Positions 1 through 9,300 of a DNA stretch of 64,000 bases are shown here, piece after piece. The stretch spans positions 5,890,001-5,954,000 of the forward strand of contig CANUEZ040000191.1 in NCBI GenBank assembly GCA_948099385.1. The letters are read 5' to 3'. The translations under genes were made by a program, and so were the position numbers. The stretch is from Fasciola hepatica (taxonomy: Eukaryota > Platyhelminthes > Trematoda > Plagiorchiida > Fasciolidae). The stretch's first letter is position 1. Every line of letters begins with the position of its first letter. The notes below the pieces were generated by a model. The model was not told where the DNA came from, made no database searches, and saw only the letters and a list, made by a program, of their open reading frames with translations.

Positions 1-30
1 AACCCTATGTTCCATCACTTCTCTATTTAT
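1..30 (+). repeat. Partial monomer cut by the left window edge
   Basis: These are the last 30 bases of a monomer, matching the tail (ACCCTATGTTCC...TTTAT) that precedes every monomer start. The first full monomer starts at 31, here in the variant form GGGCTTAAG. Confidence 0.95.
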
Positions 31-380
31 GGGCTTAAGTAAAACCAAGGCATTCCCTTATGAACAATCCACACAGATTGCTCATACAATGCAATAGAGC
101 AGTAGCAGAGTAGATTTGTATAATATGATTCTCCATGCAGCTTGACCACGGAACTGACCATTGAAAATTATGGAAGCACTGTACAGCTGTTTGATCCGCT
201 AAGGGGATCATGAGCATTGCACATGGACAGAGCCCACACGGGGACACGAACAAGGGTTGAGGTCAACAATTGTCAATTGAACACCCAAACCACAAGGCTA
301 TCCGATATGGGTCTCAACGCTTTGTTCAACATGTACACTATATTGTATAGCACAATCCCCAAATTGGCTTCGGCTTTCGC

Positions 381-397
381 TTTCGCTTTGAACGGTA
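381..397 (+). other. Partial CENP-B-box-like 17-mer (example copy)
   Basis: TTTCGCTTTGAACGGTA has the TTCG and CGG elements in the spacing of the CENP-B box (YTTCGTTGGAARCGGGA): 12 of 17 positions match, and 7 of the 9 core positions. The central A and the last core G do not match. A match this good is expected about once per monomer-sized sequence by chance on the core alone, so this is only a pointer. Most monomers carry it. Right-zone forms CGCTTTTAACGG and CGCTTTTACCGG keep CGG, while CGCTTTTAATGG and the mutated 54-bp segments do not. Confidence 0.25.
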
Positions 398-498
398 ACA
401 ACCAAATTCTCGCACACCGATCCAATCCTATGTTCCATCACTTCTCTATTTATGGGCCTAAGTAAAACCAAGGCATTCCCTTATGAACAATCCACACA

Positions 499-586
499 GA
501 TTGCTCATACAATGCAATAGAGCAGTAGCAGAGTAGATTTGTATAATATGATTCTCCATGCAGCTTGAACACTGAACTGACCATTG
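499..586 (+). repeat. Near-invariant 88-bp block of the monomer (example copy)
   Basis: From GATTGCTCATAC to GACCATTG the monomers scarcely differ across the window. Rare exceptions include AGCAGTGTAG (about 15354, 20015, 25956), TGATTATAAATG (about 15378), GTATCATATG (about 6046), AATAAGATTC (about 40426), AAAGCAATAG (41606 family) and AGCAGATGAG (about 56553). Other parts of the same monomers vary freely. The block also holds the TATAAT-like core. Constraint, or frequent conversion, would both explain it. Confidence 0.75.
540..553 (+). promoter_or_regulatory. TATA-like AT-rich motif inside the invariant block (example copy)
   Basis: TGTATAATATGATT recurs at the same place in nearly every monomer. 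It resembles a TATA element, but no gene or start site can be tied to it. It may simply be the AT-rich centre of the monomer. Confidence 0.2.
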
Positions 587-677
587 AAAATGATGGAAGC
601 ACTGTACAGCTGTTTGATCCGCTAAGGGAATCATGAGCATTGCACATGGACAGAGACCACACGGGGACACGAACAAG

Positions 678-714
678 GGTTGGGGTGAACGAATGTCAGT
701 CGAACACCCAAACC
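678..714 (+). other. Imperfect hairpin recurring in each monomer (example copy)
   Basis: The arm GGTTGGGGTG (678-687) faces CACCCAAACC (705-714), giving nine of ten Watson-Crick pairs. Inside lies an AA/AA internal loop, then a three-pair stem CGA/TCG (690-692 with 700-702), and the loop 693-699. The GAGG variant common in the left part costs one more pair. The GGGG form dominates after about 30 kb. Whether the structure forms in DNA or in a transcript is not shown. Confidence 0.6.
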
Positions 715-1147
715 ACAAGGCTATCCGATATGGGTCTCAACGCTTTGTTCAACATATACAATACATGATATAGCACAATCCCCAAATTGGCTTCGGCTTT
801 CGCTTTCGCTTTGAACGGTAACAACCAAATTCTCGCACACCGATCCAATCCTATGTTCCATCACTTCTCTATTTATGGGCCTAAGTAAAACCAAGGCATT
901 CCCTTATGAACAATTCACACAGATTGCTCATACAATGCAATAGAGCAGTAGCAGAGTAGATTTGTATAATATGATTCTCCATGCAGCTTGAACACTGAAC
1001 TGACCATTGAAAATTATGGAAGCACTGTACAGCTTTTTGATCCGCTAAGGGAATCATGAGCATTGTACATGGACAGAGCCCACTCGGAGACACGAACAAG
1101 GGTTGGGGTGAACGAATGTCAGTCGAACACCCAAACCACAAGGCTAT

Positions 1148-1157
1148 CCCATATGGG
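1148..1157 (+). other. Ten-base palindrome CCCATATGGG (example copy)
   Basis: A perfect palindrome is present when the monomer has CTATCCCATATGGG and is broken by one base in the commoner CTATCCGATATGGG. The two alleles are interspersed along the array. No function is evident. Confidence 0.6.
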
Positions 1158-2569
1158 TCTGAAAGCTTTGTTCAACATATACACTACATGATATAGCACA
1201 ATCCCCAAATTGGCTTCGGCTTTCGCTTTCGCTTTGAACGGTAACAACCAAATTCTCGCACACCGATCCAATCCTATGTTCCATCACTTCTCTATTTATG
1301 GGCCTAATTAAAACCAAGGCATTCCCTTATGAACAATCCACACAGATTGCTCATACAATGCAATAGAGCAGTAGCAGAGTAGATTTGTATAATATGATTC
1401 TCCATGCAGCTTGAACACTGAACTGACCATTGAAAATTATGGAAACACTGTACAGCTGTTTGATCCGCTAAGGGAATCATGAGCATTGCACATGGACAGA
1501 GCCCACACGGGGACACGAACAAGGGTTGGAGTGAACGAATGTCAGTCGAACACCCAAACCACAAGGCTATCCGATATGGGTCTCAACGCTTTGTTCAACA
1601 TATACACTACATGTTATAGCACAATCCCCAAATTGGCTTCGGCTTTCGCTTTCGCTTTGAACGGTAACAACCAAATTCTCGCACACCGATCCAATCATGT
1701 GTTCCATCACTTCTCTATTTATGGGCCTAAGTAAAACCAAGGCATTCTCTTTTGAACAATCCCCACACAGATTGCTCATACAATGCAATAGAGCAGTAGC
1801 AGAGTAGATTTGTATAATATGATTCTCCATGCAGCTTGAACACTGAACTGACCATTGAAAATGATGGAAGCACTGTACAGCTGTTTGATCCGCTAAGGGA
1901 ATCATGAGCATTGCACATGGACAGAGACCACACGGGGACACGAACAAGGGTTGGGGTGAACGAATGTCAGTCGAACACCCAAACCACAAGGCTATCCGAT
2001 ATGGGTCTCAACGCATTGTTCAACATATACAACACATGATATAGCACAATCCCCAAATTGGCTTCGGCTTTCGCTTTCGCTTTGAACGGTAACAATCAAA
2101 TTCTCGCACACCGATCCAATCCTATGTTCCATCACTTCTCTATTTATGGGCCTAAGTAAAACCAAAGCATTCCTATATGAACAATCCACACAGATTGCTC
2201 ATACAATGCAATAGAGCAGTAGCAGAGTAGATTTGTATAATATGATTCTCCATGCAGCTTGAACACTGAACTGACCATTGAATTTATGGAAGCACTGTAC
2301 AGCTGTTTGATCCGCTAAGGGAATCATGAGCATTGCACATGGACAGAGCCCACACGGGGACACGAACAAGGGTTGGGGTGAACGAATGTCAGTCGAACAC
2401 CCAAACCACAAGGCTATCCCATATGGGTCTCAACGCTTTGTTAAACATATACAACACATGATATAGCACAATCCTCAAATTGGCTTCGGATTTCGCTTTC
2501 GCTTTGAACGGTAACAACCAAATTCTCGCACACCGATCCAACCCTATGTTCCATCACTTCTCTATTTAT

Positions 2570-3415
2570 GGGCCTAAGTAAAACCAAGGCATTCCCTTAT
2601 GAACAATCCACACAGATTGCTCATACAATGCAATAGAGCAGTAGCAGAGTAGATTTGTATAATATGATTCTCCATGCAGCTTGAACACTGAACTGACCAT
2701 TGCAAATTATGGAAGCACTGTACAGCTGTTTGATCCGCTAAGGGAATCATGAGCATTGCACATGGACAGAGCCCACACGGGGACACGAACAAGGGTTGGG
2801 GTGAACGACTGTCAGTCGAACACCCAAACCACAAGGCTATACCATATGGGTCTCAACGCTTTGTTTAACATATACAACACATGATATAGCACAATCCCCT
2901 AATTGGCTTCGGCTTTCGCTTTCGCTTTGAACGGTAACAACCAAATTCTCGCACACCGATCCAATCCTATGTTCCATCACTTCTCTATTTATGGGCCTAA
3001 GTAAAACCAAGGCATTCCCTTATGAACAATCCACACAGATTGCTCATACAATGCAATAGAGCAGTAGCAGAGTAGATTTGTATAATATGATTCTCCATGC
3101 AGCTTGAACACTGAACTGACCATTGCAAATTATGGAAGCACTGTACAGCTGTTTGATCCGCTAAGGGAATCATGAGCATTGCACATGGACAGAGCCCACA
3201 CGGGGACACGAACAAGGGTTGGGGTGAACGACTGTCAGTCGAACACCCAAACCACAAGGCTATACCATATGGGTCTCAACGCTTTGTTCAACATATACAA
3301 CACATGATATAGCACAATCCCCTAATTGGCTTCGGCTTTCGCTTTCGCTTTGAACGGTAACAACCAAATTCTCGCACACCGATCCAATCCTATGTTCCAT
3401 CACTTCTCTATTTAT
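2570..3415 (+). repeat. Adjacent near-identical monomer pair (423-bp tandem duplication)
   Basis: The monomers at 2570 and 2993 share the private changes GAACGACTGTC, CTATACCATATG, CATTGCAAATT and CCCCTAATTGG. By eye I find one substitution between them (TTGTTTAAC against TTGTTCAAC). They are the clearest one-monomer duplication in the left part and imply a recent local event. Confidence 0.85.
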
Positions 3416-5111
3416 GGGCCTAAGTAAAACCAAGGCATTCCCTTATGAACAATCCCCACACAGATTGCTCATACAATGCAATAGAGCAGTAGCAGAGTAG
3501 ATTTGTATAATATGATTCTCCATGCAGCTTGAACACTGAACTGACCATTGAAAATTATGGAAGCACTGTACAGCTTTTTGATCCGCTAAGGGAATCATGA
3601 GCATTGCACATGGACAGAGCCCACTCGGAGACACGAACAAGGGTTGGGGTGAACGAATGTCAGTCGAACACCCAAACCACAAGGCTATCCGATATGGGTC
3701 TCAACGCTTTGTTCAACATATACACTACATGTTATAGCACAATCCTCAAATTGGTTTCGGCTTTCGCTTTCGCTTTGAACGGTAACAACCAAATTCTCGC
3801 ACACCGATCCAATCCTATGTTCCATCACTTCTCTATTTATGGGCCTAATTAAAACCAAGGCATTCCCTTATGAACAATCCCCACACAGATTGCTCATACA
3901 ATGCAATAGAGCAGTAGCAGAGTAGATTTGTATAATATGATTCTCCATGCAGCTTGAACACTGAACTGACCATTGAATTTATGGAAGCACTGTACAGCTG
4001 TTTGATCCGCTAAGGGAACCATGAGCATTGCACATGGACAGAGCCCACACGGGGACACGAACAAGGGTTGAGGTGAACGAATGTCAGTCGAACACCCAAA
4101 CCACAAGGCTATCCGATATGGGTCTCAACGCTTTGTTCAACATATACAACACATGATATAGCACAATCCCCAAATTGGCTTCGGCTTTCGCTTTCGCTTT
4201 GAACGGTAACAACCAAATTCTCGCACACCGATCCAATCCTATGTTCCATCACTTCTCTATTTATGGGCCTAAGTAAAACCAAGGCATTCCCTTATGAACA
4301 ATCCACACAGATTGCTCATACAATGCAATAGAGCAGTAGCAGAGTAGATTTGTATAATATGATTCTCCATGCAGCTTGAACACTGAACTGACCATTGAAT
4401 TTATGGAAGCACTGTACAGCTGTTTGATCCGCTAAGGGAATCATGAGCATTGCACATGGACAGAGCCCACACGGGGACACGAACAAGGGTTGGGGTGAAC
4501 GAATGTCAGTCGAACACCCAAACCACAAGGCTATCCGATATGGGTCTCAACGCTTTGTTCAACATATACACTACATGTTATAGCACAATCCTCAAATTGG
4601 TTTCGGCTTTCGCTTTCGCTTTGAACGGTAACAACCAAATTCTCGCACACCGATCCAATCCTATGTTCCATCACTTCTCTATTTATGGGCCTAATTAAAA
4701 CCAAGGCATTCCCTTATGAACAATCCCCACACAGATTGCTCATACAATGCAATAGAGCAGTAGCAGAGTAGATTTGTATAATATGATTCTCCATGCAGCT
4801 TGAACACTGAACTGACCATTGAAAATTATGGAAGCACTGTACAGCTGTTTGATCCGCTAAGGGAACCATGAGCATTGCACATGGACAGAGCCCACACGGG
4901 GACACGAACAAGGGTTGAGGTGAACGAATGTCAGTCGAACACCCAAACCACAAGGCTATACCATGTGGGTCTGAAAGCTTTGTTCAACATATACACTACA
5001 TGATATAGCACAATCCCCAAATTGGCTTCGGCTTTCGCTTTCGCTTTGAACGGTAACAACCAAATTCTCGCACACCGATCCAATCCTATGTTCCATCACT
5101 ACTCTATTTAT
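3416..5111 (+). repeat. Two-monomer HOR, offset about 846-849 bp
   Basis: The monomers at 3416 and 4265 share CTACATGTTATAGC, CCTCAAATTGGTTTCGG and a following start written GGGCCTAATT. The monomers at 3841 and 4687 share GGGAACCATGAGC, TTGAGGTGAACG and the AATCCCC form. They differ in ATTGAATTTATGG and in the second half (TATACCATGTGGG with CTGAAAGC in the later copy), so the duplication is partly overwritten. Confidence 0.65.
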
Positions 5112-5768
5112 GGGCCTAAGTAAAACCAAAGCATTCCCTTATGAACAAACCACACAGATTGCTCATACAATGCAATAGAGCAGTAGCAGAGTAGATTTGT
5201 ATAATATGATTATCCATGCAGCTTGAACACTGAACTGACCATTGAAAATTATGGAAGCACTGTACAGCTGTTTGATCCGCTAAGGGAACCATGAGCATTG
5301 CACATGGACAGAGCCCACACGGGGACACGAACAAGGGTTGAGGTGAACGATTGTCAGTTGAACACCCAAACCACAATGCTATCGATATGGGTCTCAACGC
5401 TTTGTTCAACATAAACACTGCATGGTATGGCACAATCCCCAAATTGGCTTCGGCTTTCGCTTTCGCTTTGAACGGTAACAACCAAATTCTCGCACACCGA
5501 TCCAATCCTATGTTCCATCATTTCTCCATTTATGGGCCTAAGTAAATCCAAGGCATTCCCTTATGAACAATCCACACAGATTGCTCATACAATGCAATAG
5601 AGCAGTAGCAGAGTAGATTTGTATAATATGATTCTCCATGCAGCTTGAACACTGAACTGACCATTGCAAATTATGGAAACACTGTACAGCTGTTTGATCC
5701 GCTAAGGGAATCATGAGCATTGCACATGGACAGAGCCCACACGGGGACACGAACAAGGGTTGAAGTGA

Positions 5769-5783
5769 TCAATTGTCAATTGA
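5769..5783 (+). other. Left-zone variant of the hairpin tip: perfect 15-nt dyad
   Basis: TCAATTGTCAATTGA is a perfect inverted repeat with six-base arms and a GTC centre. It occupies the place of the CGA...TCG tip of other monomers. Similar tips occur near 262, 8317, 10430 and 13820, and none are seen in the right half. It replaces one G-C pair by an A-T pair and adds pairs. Confidence 0.7.
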
Positions 5784-6300
5784 ACACCAAAACCACAAGG
5801 CTATCCCATATGGGTCTCAACGCTTTGTTCAACATATACACTAAATTGTATAGCACAATCCCCAAATTGGATTCGGCTTTCGCTTTCGCTTTGAACGGTA
5901 ACAACCAAATTCTCGCACACCGATCCAATCCTATGTTCCATCACTTCTCCATTTATGGGCCCAAGTAAAACCAAGGCATTCCCTTATGAACAATCCACAC
6001 AGATTGCTCATACAATGCAATAGAGCAGTAGCAGAGTAGATTTGTATCATATGATTCTCCATGCAGCTTGAACACTGAACTGACCATTGAAAATGATGGA
6101 AGCACTGTACAGCTGTTTGATCCGCTAAGGGAATCATGAGCATTGCACATGGACAGAGCCCACTCGGAGACACGAACAAGGGTTGGGGTGAACGAATGTC
6201 AGTCGAACACCCAAACCACAAGGCTATCCCATATGGGTCTCAACGCTTTGTTAAACATATACAACACATGATATAGCACAATCCCCAAATTGGCTTCGGA

Positions 6301-6318
6301 TTTCGCTTTCGCTTTCGC
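6301..6318 (+). repeat. TTTCGC hexamer expanded from two to three units
   Basis: Most monomers have two TTTCGC units before TTTGAACGG. Here there are three, making a 429-bp monomer. The same expansion is at 7152-7169, 26647-26664 and 27500-27517. With a third unit ending in A it is at 28781-28798 and 30485-30502. All six follow CTTCGGA rather than CTTCGGC, which suggests one origin spread by exchange, not repeated slippage. Confidence 0.85.
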
Positions 6319-9300
6319 TTTGAACGGTAACAACCAAATTCTCGCACACCGATCCAATCCTATGTTCCATCACTTCTCTATTTATGGGCCTAAGTAAAAC
6401 CAAGGCATTCCCTTATGAACAATCCACACAGATTGCTCATACAATGCAATAGAGCAGTAGCAGAGTAGATTTGTATAATATGATTCTCCATGCAGCTTGA
6501 ACACTGAACTGACCATTGAAAATGATGGAAGCACTGTACAGCTGTTTGATCCGCTAAGGGAACCATGAGCATTGCACATGGACAGAGCCCATACGGGGAC
6601 ACGAACAAGGGTTGAGGTGAACGATTGTCAGTTGAACACCCAAACCACAATGCTATCGATATGGGTCTCAACGCTTTGTTCAACATAAACACTACATGGT
6701 ATGGCACAATCCCCAAATTGGCTTCGGCTTTCGCTTTCGCTTTGAACGGTAACAACCAAATTCTCGCACACCGATCCAATCCTATGTTCCATCATTTCTC
6801 CATTTATGGGCCTAAGTAAATCCAAGGCATTCCCTTATGAACAATCCACACAGATTGCTCATACAATGCAATAGAGCAGTAGCAGAGTAGATTTGTATAA
6901 TATGATTCTCCATGCAGCTTGAACACTGAACTGACCATTGAAAATTATGGAAGCACTGTACAGCTGTTTGATCCGCTAAGGGAACCATGAGCATTGCACA
7001 TGGACAGAGCCCACTCGGAGACACGAACAAGGGTTGGGGTGAACGAAAGTCAGTCGAACACCCAAACCACAAGGCTATCCCATATGGGTCTCAACGCTTT
7101 GTTAAACATATACAACACATGATATAGCACAATCCCCAAATTGGCTTCGGATTTCGCTTTCGCTTTCGCTTTGAACGGTAACAACCAAATTCTCGCACAC
7201 CGATCCAATCCTATGTTCCATCACTTCTCTATTTATGGGCCTAAGTAAAACCAAGGCATTCCCTTATGAACAATCCACACAGATTGCTCATACAATGCAA
7301 TAGAGCAGTAGCAGAGTAGATTTGTATAATATGATTCTCCATGCAGCTTGAACACTGAACTGACCATTGAAAATTATGGAAGCACTGTACAGCTGTTTGA
7401 TCCGCTAAGGGAACCATGAGCATTGCACATGGACAGAGCCCACACGGGGACACGAACAAGGGTTGAGGTGAACGAATGTCAGTCGAACACCCAAACCACA
7501 AGGCTATACCATATGGCTCTGAAAGCTTTGTTCAACATATACACTACATGATATAGCACAATCCCCAAATTGGCTTCGGCTTTCGCTTTCGCTTTGAACG
7601 GTAACAACCAAATTCTCGCACACCGATCCAATCCTATGTTCCATCACTTCTCTATTTATGGGCCTAAGTAAAACCAAAGCATTCCCTTATGAACAAACCA
7701 CACAGATTGCTCATACAATGCAATAGAGCAGTAGCAGAGTAGATTTGTATAATATGATTCTCCATGCAGCTTGAACACTGAACTGACCATTGAAAATTAT
7801 GGAAGCACTGTACAGCTGTTTGATCCGCTAAGGGAACCATGAGCATTGCACATGGACAGAGCCCATACGGGGACACGAACAAGGGTTGAGGTGAACGATT
7901 GTCAGTTGAACACCCAAACCACAATGCTATCGATATGGGTCTCAACGCTTTGTTCAACATAAACACTACATGGTATGGCACAATCCCCAAATTGGCTTCG
8001 GCTTTCGCTTTCGCTTTGAACGGTAACAACCAAATTCTCGCACACCGATCCAATCCTATGTTCCATCATTTCTCCATTTATGGGCCTAAGTAAAACCAAG
8101 GCATTCCCTTATGAACAATCCACACAGATTGCTCATACAATGCAATAGAGCAGTAGCAGAGTAGATTTGTATAATATGATTCTCCATGCAGCTTGAACAC
8201 TGAACTGACCATTGCAAATTATGGAAACACTGTACAGCTGTTTGATCCGCTAAGGGAATCATGAGCATTGCACATGGACAGAGCCCACACGGGGACACGA
8301 ACAAGGGTTGAAGTGATCAATTGTCAATTGAACACCCAAACCACAAGGCTATCCCATATGGGTCTCAACGCTTTGTTCAACATATACACTACATTGTATA
8401 GCACAATCCCCAAATTGGCTTCGGCTTTCGCTTTCGCTTTGAACGGTAACAACCAAATTCTCGCACACCGATCCAATCCTATGTTCCATCACTTCTCCAT
8501 TTATGGGCCTAAGTAAAACCAAGGCATTCCCTTATGAACAATCCACACAGATTGCTCATACAATGCAATAGAGCAGTAGCAGAGTAGATTTGTATAATAT
8601 GATTCTCCATGCAGCTTGAACACTGAACTGACCATTGAAAATGATGGAAGCACTGTACAGCTGTTTGATCCGCTAAGGGAATCATGAGCATTGCACATGG
8701 ACAGAGCCCACTCGGAGACACGAACAGGGGTTTGGGTGAACGAATGTCAGTCGAACACCCAAACACAAGGCTATCCGATATGGGTCTCAACGCTTTGTTA
8801 AACATATACAACACATGATATAGCACAATCCCCAAATTGGCTTCGGCTTTCGCTTTCGCTTTGAACGGTAACAACCAAATTCTCGCACACCGATCCAATC
8901 CTATGTTCCATCACTTCTCTATTTATGGGCCTAAATAAAACCAAGGCATTCCCTTATGAACAATCCACACAGATTGCTCATACAATGCAATAGAGCAGTA
9001 GCAGAGTAGATTTGTATAATATGATTCTCCATGCAGCTTGGACACTGAACTGACCATTGAAAATTATGGAAGCACTGTACAGCTTTTTGATCCGCTAAGG
9101 GAATCATGAGCATTGCACATGGAGAGAGCCCACACGGGGACACGAACAAGGGTTGGGGTGAACGAATGTCAGTCGAACACCCAAACCACAAGGCTATCCG
9201 ATATGGGTCTCAACGCTTTGTTCAACATATACACTATATGATATAGCACAATCCTCAAATTGGCTTCGGCTTTCGCTTTCGCTTTGAACGGTAACAACCA

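Larger units (their letters stand above)
454..876 (+). repeat. Reference monomer, 423-bp form
   Basis: This is a clean copy of the shorter form, with AATCCACACAG near its start (about 490). In order it holds: GGGCCTAAG start; near-invariant block 499-586 with a TATAAT-like core at 542-547; palindrome CTGTACAG at about 601-608; G-rich stretch; imperfect hairpin 678-714; a variable AT-rich segment around 752-772; two TTTCGC hexamers followed by GAACGG; then a moderately conserved tail to the next start at 877. The length 423 is divisible by three, so reading frames carry over between adjacent copies of this form. Confidence 0.93.
4687..8926 (+). repeat. Six-monomer HOR (offset 2548 bp) with an embedded 1274-bp three-monomer register
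   Basis: Monomers 5112, 5534 and 5957 match 7660, 8082 and 8505 at exactly 2548 bp, and 4687 resembles 7237. The monomers at 5112, 6386 and 7660 form one family at 1274-bp steps, sharing TGCTATCGATATGG, AACATAAACACT and TGGTATGGCAC. The 429-bp copies at 5957 and 6808 form another pair at 851 bp. The block is therefore a mosaic built by more than one unequal exchange. Confidence 0.78.

Noticed and set aside
217..465. Plus-strand open frame of 82 codons starting at the CACATGGACAG site
   Set aside because: It is open in only part of the monomers, is interrupted elsewhere by single substitutions or indels, and runs through the hexamer repeat. No family is recognisable.
678..714. RNA polymerase III promoter boxes or a tRNA-derived origin
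   Set aside because: The reverse complement of CAGTCGAACACC resembles a B box only weakly, and no A box lies at a suitable distance. The hairpin is not a cloverleaf.
458..718. Recurrent minus-strand open frame of 79-86 codons, cysteine-rich, in nearly every monomer
   Set aside because: It overlaps a second open minus-strand frame over the same bases. Its length changes with the 423/425 indel, many copies lose the start or stop, and there is no known domain or credible start context. It follows from repetition of one stop-poor segment.
661..720. G-quadruplex
   Set aside because: Only three G runs (GGGG, GGG, GGGG) lie close together. The next GGG is about 45 bases on, so the usual four-run pattern is not met.
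454..876. Monomer as an ancient dimer of two ~212-bp halves
   Set aside because: The halves do not align. Only short resemblances exist (AAACCAAGGC with AAACCACAAGGC, about 247 bases apart), which do not fit a half-length period.
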